Assembly: GCF_018224885.1 (NCBI RefSeq)
Contig: NZ_JAGTXB010000019.1
Location: 1-64,000, forward strand
DNA from: Chitinophaga hostae
GTDB taxonomy: Bacteria > Bacteroidota > Bacteroidia > Chitinophagales > Chitinophagaceae
Direction: 5' to 3'
DNA: 64,000 nucleotides
Part shown: piece by piece, positions 52,463 to 60,676 of the stretch
How the letters are laid out: the number at the start of each line of letters is the position of its first letter
Numbering within the stretch: position 1 is the first letter of the stretch
Made by a program: the position numbers and the translations under genes
Notes under the pieces: model-generated
Databases searched by the model: none
Told to the model about the DNA's origin: nothing
What the model saw: the letters and a program-made list of their open reading frames with translations, nothing else

Positions 52463-53485
52463 TCAATTTTTCGTTGTTAGCGGCCGGGGAAAAGTATGCC
52501 TGATCCAGTCGAAGATCAACGGAAAAATCCGGTTCATAAATATGTCAGATTGCCGGATGGCGGTCTGATCATTTACATCCTGGTTCACGGATACAGCAGC
52601 ATTCATGCCGGGTATCAGGATCAGGAATTGTCCACCCCACCCCATGCCATAGGTGAGCGGTTCGCCATTATAGATTTTATGATAGAAGCAAAGTCCGTAG
52701 GTGGTATTGGCGAGTCCCCAGGGAGCGGGATATGTTTTTGCCGGTGCGAGTAAGGTCTGCACCCATTTGCGGGAAACCAGCTGTTTACTTTTAAAGCGGC
52801 CGCCATTCAGCAGTAACCGACCTATTTTGTTTACATCCACCGTGCGCATATGCACGCTGAACAATCCTCCGCCATCATAGTATCCGTCCTTCATTTTTGG
52901 CCATGTTACCTCGTGGATATCCAGCGGGGTAAATAAATACTTTTGGGCAAACGACAGGGTGGTTTGCCCGGTAGCTTTTGAAAGGATCACCGATAGCAAA
53001 TGAGAGGCGGCGTTGTTGTAATGAAGTGCTGCGCCGGGCTCCGTCAGCAAAGGCTGCTCCAGCACATACCCGGACGGATCGTTCAGGGCCAGGTAAAGAT
53101 CCAGCCGCTCCAGGTTTTCATGCCACAGCCCCGATGCCTGGTTCATCACATCCCCCACCGTGATACGACGTTTGCGCGGGTCCGGATCTTTTTTAAGCAC
53201 CGGCAGAAAATCGGCGACAGGCGTTTCCGTTGAGCCAATAAAACCTTTATCAATGGCTATTCCTATCAATACTGCCACGATACTTTTCGTGAGCGATTGA
53301 TTATTGAAAAGCTCCTCACCCGTTTTACCGTTAAAATTTTTCCCATATACAATGCTATCATTTACCGCCACTACAAGGGAAAAAATCCCGCGATTATCGC
53401 GCAGATAAGCTGAGCTGTCAAAAGTTACCTGGGACCTGGCGGCGATGGTTGTAAAAAGCAGGGTAAAAAAAATGACGATTCTCAT
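52463..53485 (-). CDS. Serine hydrolase of the class C beta-lactamase family
   Basis: 340 residues from ATG 53485, which starts a signal peptide (MRIVIFFTLLFTTIAARSQ). The open frame upstream to 53656 is non-coding in character and overlaps the divergent gene. Active-site features: SLTK with S64 and K67, the Tyr-Asn pair in ALHYNNAASHLL, and a GWGGQFLILIPG block near the third motif. Such proteins are penicillin-binding-type esterases or peptidases. No evidence points to true antibiotic resistance. Confidence 0.88.
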   Translation of the reverse strand: MRIVIFFTLLFTTIAARSQVTFDSSAYLRDNRGIFSLVVAVNDSIVYGKNFNGKTGEELFNNQSLTKSIVAVLIGIAIDKGFIGSTETPVADFLPVLKKDPDPRKRRITVGDVMNQASGLWHENLERLDLYLALNDPSGYVLEQPLLTEPGAALHYNNAASHLLSVILSKATGQTTLSFAQKYLFTPLDIHEVTWPKMKDGYYDGGGLFSVHMRTVDVNKIGRLLLNGGRFKSKQLVSRKWVQTLLAPAKTYPAPWGLANTTYGLCFYHKIYNGEPLTYGMGWGGQFLILIPGMNAAVSVNQDVNDQTAIRQSDIFMNRIFPLIFDWIRHTFPRPLTTKN

Positions 53486-53617
53486 AAACCTGTTTGACGG
53501 GAACACTAAAATAAAAATAATGAACATCAGTCGCTTACCTGTCATCATTTTACGGCAACAACGTGTCGGAATAATGATTAATTTCGGGAAGCAACATCTT
53601 ATTAAATAAGATACACC

Positions 53618-54043
53618 ATGAAGCTTAATGATTTCCAGCCGGTGCAAGCGACCCAATTTTTTGCCGCCTCAGCAGAAGAGGTCTTTGATGCCTGGATAAA
53701 TCCCGCCATCATAAAGCTGTGGCTGTTTAAAAGTCCTTCAAACGAAATCATCAGCGCCAATACCGATCCGCAAACCGGTGGCTTTTTCTCGATTCTCGGC
53801 CGCAACAACCAGGGCGAAGAAATTGACCACTTTGGTAACTACATCACCATCGATTCGCCCATGCGGCTGTCGTTTTCCCTGGAAGTACCCAAACATTTCC
53901 CCGGGAAAACGGTTGTGTCGGTATTGATTACCCCGCAATATGAAGGGTGTAAACTTACGCTTTCCCAGGTAGGGGTGGCGCCGGAAGTAACACAGGATAA
54001 CTGGGGCGCGATGCTGCAACAACTAAACGAAATACTCTCCTGA
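53618..54043 (+). CDS. SRPBCC/AHSA1-family protein
   Basis: 141 residues: FFAASAEEVFDAWINPAIIK, GGFFSILGRNNQGEEIDHFG, LSFSLEVPKHFPGKTVVSVL and a C-terminal helix WGAMLQQLNEILS. A START-like ligand-binding fold typical of AHSA1-domain proteins. It is followed directly by the remnant of an SDR gene, so it may once have sat in an operon with that dehydrogenase. Function unknown. Confidence 0.88.
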   Translation: MKLNDFQPVQATQFFAASAEEVFDAWINPAIIKLWLFKSPSNEIISANTDPQTGGFFSILGRNNQGEEIDHFGNYITIDSPMRLSFSLEVPKHFPGKTVVSVLITPQYEGCKLTLSQVGVAPEVTQDNWGAMLQQLNEILS

Positions 54044-54080
54044 TATTCCCTTATTTGAAATTGATAGCTGCCTCCTACGC

Positions 54081-54179
54081 ATCAGTATGCCCGGATCGTC
54101 TGCCTATGCCGCGATAAAAAATGCAGTGGAAGTGTTTACCCGATACCTGGCGAAAGAACCGGGGCCACGGAAAATCAGC
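54081..54179 (+). pseudogene. Remnant of an SDR dehydrogenase gene
   Basis: The frame from 54081 reads about 33 residues matching the active-site helix region of SDR enzymes: MPGSSAYAAIKNAVEVFTRY then LAKEPGPRKIS. The catalytic Tyr and Lys (YAAIK) are preserved. The cofactor-binding half before it and the C-terminal part after it are missing, and the match stops abruptly where the GIY-YIG gene begins on the other strand. This is a fragment, not a functional gene. Confidence 0.75.
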
Positions 54180-54200
54180 CAAACGCAATTGCGCCGGGCG

Positions 54201-54857
54201 CTAATACAATTGGTTACGCAATATTCTTTTGATCATTTGTATCGTGGAGCGGCTGATTTGTCCTTTGTATTTATGCAGAATAATACTTTCACTCACCCCA
54301 TCACTCAGCTCATTGACTACCCGCAGCCATTTGCCCAGGAATTCGGAATTGGGGGTACGATATCTCAGCAAACGCCTTACCGTGTCAATAATCGCCTTAT
54401 TAACGGTTCCCTCATGCAACTCAAAAATCTCGTCGTTGTTGAGTCCCAGTTTGATATCGTCGGCAATGCGGGAATAATCCTGCAGGTATTTTTCGTTTGC
54501 TTCCATCACCTGCAACATAGGGTTGCTGCTAAAAGTTAAGCTGCCCAGTTTACGGTGTTGTTTCTGCAATGTCTGCAAGGCATAATTCCGGGCAATGTTA
54601 TCGCAGATAACCAGGTCGTCTTTACTCAGTTCAAACCATTCGCCTTTAACCCGTTTGTGTTGAAAAACAATATGCAGACTTTCCTCCAGGTCCGTCATGT
54701 TCAATGCAGCATACTGCCTGATGACACGGAACATCACGGGCAGATGGGTATGGTAAGCCGCAAGCCTTTTATGCAGGTCCTGGGTTTTCCCGATCTTGTA
54801 CAGATTTCGCCCCGTATTCAGGATATACACACATTTTCCAACTCGTACTTGCTCCAT
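54201..54857 (-). CDS. GIY-YIG/T5orf172-type nuclease-like protein
   Basis: 218 residues. Residues 8-75 resemble the T5orf172/MUG113 branch of GIY-YIG domains: VYILNTGRNLYKIGKTQDLH, RLAAYHTHLP, DLEESLHIVFQHKRVKGEWF with the Glu near ALNMTDLEE. The tail of about 130 residues is helical and ends in a HTH-like RSTIQMIKRIL. Members occur as stand-alone proteins of unknown role, and nuclease activity is inferred from the fold. It abuts an SDR remnant, so this spot has seen rearrangement. Confidence 0.8.
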   Translation of the reverse strand: MEQVRVGKCVYILNTGRNLYKIGKTQDLHKRLAAYHTHLPVMFRVIRQYAALNMTDLEESLHIVFQHKRVKGEWFELSKDDLVICDNIARNYALQTLQKQHRKLGSLTFSSNPMLQVMEANEKYLQDYSRIADDIKLGLNNDEIFELHEGTVNKAIIDTVRRLLRYRTPNSEFLGKWLRVVNELSDGVSESIILHKYKGQISRSTIQMIKRILRNQLY

Positions 54858-54947
54858 GAGGTGGTTTTCACACTTATTAAATTGACAATTGTGGTATCAA
54901 TTTACGACTATGATTACGATGTACAAAATCATTTAAATTGTCAAGTG

Positions 54948-55085
54948 TCATATCTTCATGAACACCCCGATCAACAGCGGAATTCCCGGCAACAGGAAAA
55001 ATAAAAAGGCAGGGAGTAGCAGACCAGCGGCAATAGCAGCCTGCAGGAAAATAACTAAGATAAGTATCCTATAGCGGTAACGGGA
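54948..55085 (-). pseudogene. Start-less hydrophobic frame, possible membrane-protein remnant
   Basis: Within the 264-nt gap 54858-55121, a minus-strand frame reads YRYRILILVIFLQAAIAAGL then LLPAFLFFLLPGIPLLIG and stops at 54948. An in-frame stop lies at 55086 and there is no ATG, GTG or TTG before the hydrophobic run. It looks like a two-helix membrane peptide with a lost start. Nothing else is evident in this gap. Confidence 0.3.
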
Positions 55086-55121
55086 TCACGACAAACTTAC
55101 ATGGCGCTATCAATTGCAATA

Positions 55122-55658
55122 TCATTTTTTATCAAACAATTGTTCATCGATCCGTTGCTTCTGCCGGAAATGATGCCGCATATGCATCTCGGCAAACTGC
55201 AACCACTCTGCAGCACTAAAAAAATAAAATCCCGGGTGTTCCGCTTTCCCGATAGATGCGGAGATATCCACGCTGTTACACAACTGGTTTACTTCCGCTT
55301 TTATAGACAAAAGGCTTTGCTGCAGGGATGCCTTATTTTCCGGCTGATTTAAATCCAGGCTGTTAAAGGGATTAGCCATGCGCGCATCCGGGAACCCGTT
55401 TTGCAGGAACATTGCTTTCGCGTCGGCACGCATTTCCTGTTCATGATCGCTATTACCCGCCGATAGTGCAGCTCTCATTTGTCCTATGTACCAGGTGGTA
55501 TCGGCTATGATATGCACATATACCTGCCCCAGCGACCAGGATGCCACATCGGGTCGCTGATGAAGCATAGGTAACGTATAGTCGTCCAGGTAAGTAATCC
55601 ATTTGTCGGTGGTGTCGTTAAACTGCCGGAGCAGTTCCGCTGCTTTGTTTATTGTCAT
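55122..55658 (-). CDS. DinB-like putative metal-dependent protein
   Basis: 178 residues forming a predicted four-helix bundle. Histidines sit in DinB-like places: SLGQVYVHIIADTTWYIGQM and FAEMHMRHHFRQKQRID. Family members include thiol transferases and many proteins of unknown role. The gene is divergent from the thioredoxin gene at 55753. No clear partner is seen. Confidence 0.78.
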   Translation of the reverse strand: MTINKAAELLRQFNDTTDKWITYLDDYTLPMLHQRPDVASWSLGQVYVHIIADTTWYIGQMRAALSAGNSDHEQEMRADAKAMFLQNGFPDARMANPFNSLDLNQPENKASLQQSLLSIKAEVNQLCNSVDISASIGKAEHPGFYFFSAAEWLQFAEMHMRHHFRQKQRIDEQLFDKK

Positions 55659-55752
55659 CAGCCAGTATTACGCGGTAAAAAAATCAGTAAAAAAAGCAAC
55701 AAAAGAATTATTTTCCCGTATCGCCAGGCAGCACCAATTTAAGCAAAAACGT

Positions 55753-57006
55753 ATGAAAACAAGTCCGATCATTTCTCTTTCGCTTCTGCTCTTCTTTTTT
55801 ACTTCCCGTGTGAATGCGCAGGACAAGCCGGGAACGGGTATCTGTTTTTTTGAAGGCTCCTATGCCGCATTACTGCAGGAAGCGCAGCGGCAGCAGAAGA
55901 TGGTGTTTATAGATGTATATACCGACTGGTGCGGTCCCTGCAAACAAATGGATCAGCAGGTATTTCCGCTGAAAGCTGTTGGCGACAAATACAATCCGTT
56001 ATTCATCAGTTATAAACTGAATGCAGAAAAGGGAGAAGGAGTAGCATTGGCAAAAAAATTCAATATCGGCGCCTATCCGTCGTTTCTCTATCTTGATAAC
56101 AATGGATACCTGGTACACAAAGTAGCAGGCGAAGGCCCCGCGGAAGTTTTCAACACCCATGCAGATAAAGCCACCACGCTGCTGGCAGATAAAAACCGGC
56201 CATCCAGGCTCGAAGCCGCCTTTAATGCCGGCGACCGCAGTCCCGGATTTCTGCGCACCTATATTTCCAGCAAGGCCCGGTTAAATATGGATAATACGCT
56301 GCTGTTGGATGAGTTATTAAAGGTATTACCCGCAAATGAGCAACATAAAGAATCGACCCTGGTATTCATCGGTGAGCAAATGATTGGCACCAAAACCAGG
56401 GCCCTTCCCCTGCTGATGAGTCGCTATGATCAGTTAAGCGAATCGTCCAGGGCAGCCATCCGGCAGCATCTCTACGATCAACTTGCAGAACGCGCTATTC
56501 CCGCAGCCATCGGAGAAAAAAAGTTAGCGGAAATAAAGCAGCTATTGGGTTATGTCAATCAACTGGACATTACCACCAAACAGGCAGCGCATATTAACCG
56601 GATCAACCTGATATATGCCGGTATGGCAAAGGATACCGTGCTGCTGAAAAAATCCGGTTATACCATGGTCGGTAATTCAATGGAGATAGCAGTAGATTCC
56701 ATTCATGCAGAGGATGCCCGGCGCTACCAGCAGCTCATGGCGCCTTTCCTGAGCGGCGAAAAAGACAGTACCAAAATACCGGGATTCCAGGAAGAGAAAC
56801 CCTATATCGTAAATATTTACTCCAGGGCAATTCATATGAAGCTGTTTACCGCTGCTACCGCGTTTTCTGAAACGCTTGCCCCTACAGATAAGGCTTTGAA
56901 AGATGCCCTTCAATGGGCACTGAGAGCGGAGCAATTGATACCAGGAGTAAAAGCCAACGCAACGCTCATCACAAAACTGCAGGAAGCAGTGGCAGGTAAC
57001 CGGTAG
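55753..57006 (+). CDS. Periplasmic thioredoxin-family protein
   Basis: 417 residues from ATG 55753, which starts a signal peptide (KTSPIISLSLLLFFFTSRVN). The frame is open to 55603 but overlaps a divergent gene. The thioredoxin domain lies at residues 20-150: MVFIDVYTDWCGPCKQMDQQ with redox pair C60/C63 and cis-Pro in FNIGAYPSFLYLD. The remaining 260 residues are helical repeats of unknown fold. It is probably a periplasmic thiol oxidoreductase. Confidence 0.88.
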   Translation: MKTSPIISLSLLLFFFTSRVNAQDKPGTGICFFEGSYAALLQEAQRQQKMVFIDVYTDWCGPCKQMDQQVFPLKAVGDKYNPLFISYKLNAEKGEGVALAKKFNIGAYPSFLYLDNNGYLVHKVAGEGPAEVFNTHADKATTLLADKNRPSRLEAAFNAGDRSPGFLRTYISSKARLNMDNTLLLDELLKVLPANEQHKESTLVFIGEQMIGTKTRALPLLMSRYDQLSESSRAAIRQHLYDQLAERAIPAAIGEKKLAEIKQLLGYVNQLDITTKQAAHINRINLIYAGMAKDTVLLKKSGYTMVGNSMEIAVDSIHAEDARRYQQLMAPFLSGEKDSTKIPGFQEEKPYIVNIYSRAIHMKLFTAATAFSETLAPTDKALKDALQWALRAEQLIPGVKANATLITKLQEAVAGNR

Positions 57007-57017
57007 TACACCACTGA

Positions 57018-57359
57018 TTAATTCCGGGCTACCACCTTTGTTTCCAGCCAATCCCGCAGCTGTTGTTCCTCTTCCGGTGTTAACCGGATATCTCTTCCTT
57101 TGGGCATCCTTCTTTTTACAAATACCTGTTTATAAATTTTAGGAGCCAGTTCGTCAAGATTGTCGGGAGTAAATACCTTTCCGGGGTTACTGTGCCGGTG
57201 GCAAACATTACATTTATTTGTGAGCACAGACAATACAGCCTTCCTGGCGCGGGGATCATCTGTTCCCGGAATTTTACCTGCGGCGTAACTATCATGCAAA
57301 GGAAGGCTGGCCAGAGCCGCTGTAATCAGCAGCCCTGAGGCAATCAGATGGATTTTCAT
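57018..57359 (-). CDS. Small c-type cytochrome-like protein
   Basis: 113 residues. The signal peptide is followed by one haem-attachment motif CNVCH (C50, C53, H54) and, about 35 residues later, RRMPKG, whose Met is the likely sixth ligand. The remainder (LTPEEEQQLRDWL) forms the usual terminal helix. It is a mono-haem periplasmic protein, role not known. It shares its orientation with the DUF1772 gene 5 nt upstream, so they are probably cotranscribed. Confidence 0.83.
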   Translation of the reverse strand: MKIHLIASGLLITAALASLPLHDSYAAGKIPGTDDPRARKAVLSVLTNKCNVCHRHSNPGKVFTPDNLDELAPKIYKQVFVKRRMPKGRDIRLTPEEEQQLRDWLETKVVARN

Positions 57360-57364
57360 GTGTA

Positions 57365-57862
57365 TTATTTATTTGAGGAGATACAAGCGATGATGGTAAA
57401 CACCAGGGAGATGGTATTGCATACTGTCCTTACCAGGTTCAGGCTGTTCCAGGTACTTTCAAATTTTGCCCGCATAGCTGCCAGCTCGGTTGCGCCGGCG
57501 CCGGAGATATTAAAAGCATCCAATGCATCATTCAGGGGAACATTTCCTACCATAGTAACACCAAATACGCCTATACCATAAAAAAGGGAGGCCAGGAGCA
57601 AACACCAGAAAGTGCTGTTCAGCGGCTGGCTGAAGTACAGGTAAGTACAAACCGGCAGTAATATCAGGGTGCTCATAAAAATGCCCAGGAAAGCCGGGTT
57701 GAGGATAGCGCGGTTCATTACCTGCATAGCAGTTAAATAGCCACTGTCGGGTAGACGGCCAATACCATTGGTCACGGAAACGGACCAGGCGTAAAAAAGA
57801 CCCGCCATCAGCGCGGTAAAAGTAGCAGTGATAATTAACAGCAGCGTTGAAAACTTTAACAT
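57365..57862 (-). CDS. DUF1772 (anthrone-oxygenase-like) membrane protein
   Basis: 165 residues with four hydrophobic segments. The typical features are AGLFYAWSVSVTNGIGRLPD near the start, TMVGNVPLNDALDAFN in the middle and FESTWNSLNLVRTVCNTISL at the end, which mark the DUF1772 family. Activity in bacteria is not established. It leads a two-gene unit with the cytochrome-like gene. Confidence 0.87.
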   Translation of the reverse strand: MLKFSTLLLIITATFTALMAGLFYAWSVSVTNGIGRLPDSGYLTAMQVMNRAILNPAFLGIFMSTLILLPVCTYLYFSQPLNSTFWCLLLASLFYGIGVFGVTMVGNVPLNDALDAFNISGAGATELAAMRAKFESTWNSLNLVRTVCNTISLVFTIIACISSNK

Positions 57863-57989
57863 AGCAGTAAGATTAGGTTTGTTTCTGAGTGCAAATTAGC
57901 GCAGGAAGTTCCCCAAAAATAGAACAAAACCGACACCTGCCGTAAAACCTGGAAATATCCTGTATTTTAGTGGTCTTAACTACCCTCTT

Positions 57990-58631
57990 ATGATTGATAC
58001 TACTTCTTTATGGACATTTATACTGGCTTCATTGGTGTTGCTGATCATACCGGGACCCGCCGTTTTATATATTATTGCTAAAAGCGCCGACCAGGGACGC
58101 CGTGCAGGTATTGTTTCGGTACTGGGCATTGAAACGGGTACCGTAGTACATACCATTGCCGCAGCGGCGGGACTTTCCGCCATCCTGATGGCTTCCTCCG
58201 TTGCTTTCTCCGTACTTAAATTCGCCGGCGCCGGTTACCTGATTTTCCTTGGGCTGAAAAAAATATTTGGTTCCCGCCAGGTATCGGTTGCCCAAACAAC
58301 CACCACTCCCCAGTCCTCCGCACAGATATACTGGCAGGGAGTAGTGGTAAATGTATTGAACCCTAAAACATGTATGTTCTTTTTCGCATTCCTGCCACAG
58401 TTCATCAATCCCGCTAAAGGGCATGTAGCCCTCCAGGTACTGATACTGGGGCTGATGTTCTCCGTGATGGCCACTATCAGCGATGGCGCCTATGCCCTGG
58501 CTGCCGGTAGTCTTGGTAAGATGGTCAAGAATAATCGCTATTATATCCGTATGCAGTCAGTGATTACGGGTATTATATATATTGGTTTAGGATTGATGAC
58601 AGTATTTGTGCAGCCATCGCATAAGAAATAA
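57990..58631 (+). CDS. LysE/RhtB-family exporter
   Basis: 213 residues with about six membrane helices. The family signature LIIPGPAVLYIIAKSADQGR leads into GIVSVLGIETGTVVHTIAAA. Then follow AGYLIFLGLKKIF and NPKTCMFFFAFLPQFINPAK. Members export amino acids or related small molecules; the substrate is not predictable. Stand-alone gene. Confidence 0.92.
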   Translation: MIDTTSLWTFILASLVLLIIPGPAVLYIIAKSADQGRRAGIVSVLGIETGTVVHTIAAAAGLSAILMASSVAFSVLKFAGAGYLIFLGLKKIFGSRQVSVAQTTTTPQSSAQIYWQGVVVNVLNPKTCMFFFAFLPQFINPAKGHVALQVLILGLMFSVMATISDGAYALAAGSLGKMVKNNRYYIRMQSVITGIIYIGLGLMTVFVQPSHKK

Positions 58632-58638
58632 CAGAACA

Positions 58639-58887
58639 CTATTGATTAAATACGGGTAAACGATTTGTTTCCTGCTTCCATTGAAGATCTCTTTCTATCT
58701 GGGTAATCAGTTGTCTCGCCCGGGTTAATGGGTGCTCAGGAAAAGAGGCATCAAACACCTGTTGCTCCGCCCTATTCATCAACACGCCCTCAGTAAAATT
58801 TTTATCATAAGGATCAGCCGACCAGTCAGAAAGCAAATCTGACTGACCGGCTGCCAGCAGGTTATTTGCAATAACCGTTTCTCTCAT
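58639..58887 (-). CDS. Small unrecognised protein or gene-end fragment
   Basis: 82 residues from ATG 58887; a TTG 21 nt earlier is also open, and an in-frame stop lies just beyond. The text DPYDKNFTEGVLMNRAEQ and FDASFPEHPLTRARQLITQI looks like the C-terminal part of a conserved Bacteroidetes protein, so the gene may be truncated at its 5' end. No signal or membrane segment is seen. Function unknown. Confidence 0.5.
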   Translation of the reverse strand: MRETVIANNLLAAGQSDLLSDWSADPYDKNFTEGVLMNRAEQQVFDASFPEHPLTRARQLITQIERDLQWKQETNRLPVFNQ

Positions 58888-59023
58888 ACCTGTTACCGCT
58901 ACTCCCAAAAACTGCTTTGTCGCAATTCATCCCTTAAGTTGTCGTTTTCCCCCCGGGTCAAATCCTGAAATGAATTTCATCTTTGTCTTGTCAATAAAAT
59001 TGAAACTAAAATTCAATGGCGAT

Positions 59024-59899
59024 ATGAAAAATTTATTCAAAATAGCTAATCCGCTTAAATCATTCCTCTTAATTGCAATCAGCATGTTGGCAACATCCAG
59101 TTCAAACGGGCAAGCACTCAAACCTTCCGACAGTGGTTACGCACCTGTTAATGGTACCAAAGTTTATTACGAAGTATATGGCGAGGGCAACCCCATCATT
59201 TTACTGCATGGTGCCTTTATGACAATTAATACGAACTGGAGCCAATTAATTCCCGAGCTGTCAAAAACCAGGAAAGTAATCGCCATTGAATTGCAAGGAC
59301 ATGGACATACCCCCTTTTCAGATAGAAAATTATCGCACGCTACTTTAGCACGCGATGTAGAAGGAGTAATGGACTACCTGAAAGTTGACAGTGCTGATGT
59401 AGCAGGATATAGTTTTGGCGGCGCTGTGGCCTACCAGTTCGCGATACAAAGTCCTAAGCGGTTAAAAAAATTAGTCATCATTTCTGCCACTTATAAAAGT
59501 AACGGTTGGCTACCCTCAGTAAACAATGCGTTTAAAGGACTGAAACCTGAATTTTTTAGCAATAGCCCTATGAAAGCCGCTTATGATGCGGTAGCACCCG
59601 ATAAAACAAAATGGACAAAATTCCTGGAGCAGATGTTTGCTTACGCTGTGGTACCTTTCAACTTCGGCGAGGCCAATATTTCGAAAATTGCTGCACCTGT
59701 ATTAATCATATCCGGCGATAACGATGGACTGGATAAAATTGAGTTGATAAAAACATATCAATTATTGGGAGGTGCTGTTTCTGCGGATCTGGGAACCATG
59801 CCAAAATCGCAATTGGCCATTGTTCCTTCACAAGGACATGTTACCCTGATGATGCAAACAACAACGATTTTAAACTACCTGGACAGTTTTTTAAAGTAA
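59024..59899 (+). CDS. Alpha/beta-fold hydrolase, exported
   Basis: 291 residues from ATG 59024 (MKNLFKIANPLKSFLLIAIS), which supplies an export signal. The hydrolase core has the oxyanion segment IILLHGAF, nucleophile S130 in VAGYSFGGAVA, a probable acid in LIISGDNDG and His in SQGHVTLM. It resembles haloperoxidase/esterase-type hydrolases, and the substrate is unknown. It is followed after 54 nt by a DHFR-like gene, possibly in one unit. Confidence 0.9.
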   Translation: MKNLFKIANPLKSFLLIAISMLATSSSNGQALKPSDSGYAPVNGTKVYYEVYGEGNPIILLHGAFMTINTNWSQLIPELSKTRKVIAIELQGHGHTPFSDRKLSHATLARDVEGVMDYLKVDSADVAGYSFGGAVAYQFAIQSPKRLKKLVIISATYKSNGWLPSVNNAFKGLKPEFFSNSPMKAAYDAVAPDKTKWTKFLEQMFAYAVVPFNFGEANISKIAAPVLIISGDNDGLDKIELIKTYQLLGGAVSADLGTMPKSQLAIVPSQGHVTLMMQTTTILNYLDSFLK

Positions 59900-59953
59900 C
59901 CACGTGTATACAGTAAAACATAACTTCTATCTTAATCACAAAAAGCGAATAAA

Positions 59954-60547
59954 ATGAGAAAAATAACTGTTATATCAATGATCACTTTAGATGGGGTTAT
60001 GCAAGGCCCCGGCGGCCCCCAAGAAGATACATCCGGCAACTTCAAATATGGCGGCTGGACCGTATCTTACGGCGACGAGGTTTTTGGCAAGATCATGCAG
60101 GAAGAGATGAAACCGGCAGATTACCTTTTGGGTAGAAAAACTTTTGAAATTTTTGAACCCTACTGGCCCCAACACGCCGACTTCTGGCCAGGCATTAATG
60201 ATGGCACCAAATACGTGCTGTCGCAAACCATGGAAGAATCAGACTGGAAAAATACCGTCTTCCTCAAAAGCCCGGCAGATATCGAAAAACTTAAACAGTC
60301 AGAAGGCGCCGACATCCAGGTTTGGGGCAGTGGTAAGCTCATTCAGCTATTGCTTAAGCATGACCTGGTAGACGAGCTCCGGTTGAAAATTTACCCGGTA
60401 ATTCTCGGTGAAGGAAAAAGGCTGTTCGAAAACGGTGCGATCCCGGCGGCATTTACATTAACAGAAAGCCAGGTGACAACAAAAGGGGTTATTATAGCCA
60501 ATTACAAGCGGGCCGGAGAAGTCATTACAGGCGATATTGAAGTGTAA
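59954..60547 (+). CDS. Dihydrofolate-reductase-family (RibD C-terminal-like) protein
   Basis: 197 residues: ISMITLDGVMQGPGGPQEDT, DYLLGRKTFEIFEPYWPQ, GADIQVWGSGKLIQLLLKHD, and DELRLKIYPVILGEGKRLFE. These are the marks of the RibD-C/DHFR-like reductase group found widely in Bacteroidetes as stand-alone proteins. True folate activity is unlikely, and the substrate is unknown. Confidence 0.92.
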   Translation: MRKITVISMITLDGVMQGPGGPQEDTSGNFKYGGWTVSYGDEVFGKIMQEEMKPADYLLGRKTFEIFEPYWPQHADFWPGINDGTKYVLSQTMEESDWKNTVFLKSPADIEKLKQSEGADIQVWGSGKLIQLLLKHDLVDELRLKIYPVILGEGKRLFENGAIPAAFTLTESQVTTKGVIIANYKRAGEVITGDIEV

Positions 60548-60676
60548 GGCAACTCAAAATTAAATATTGGGATGGTTCTCCGGAACCACCCTTTGTTTTT
60601 CCAAACCGAAACTTTAATCCGGCAAGAACGTTTAAATTATCTATTTTAATAGAAATTTACAACCCCCTTCAATAAC

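Noticed and set aside
52463..53485. Calling the serine hydrolase a true beta-lactamase resistance gene.
   Set aside because: SxxK and YxN motifs are shared by many esterases and peptidases; nothing nearby suggests resistance.
53486..53656. The extended N-terminus of the serine hydrolase frame.
   Set aside because: It overlaps the divergent SRPBCC gene and precedes a proper signal peptide at 53485.
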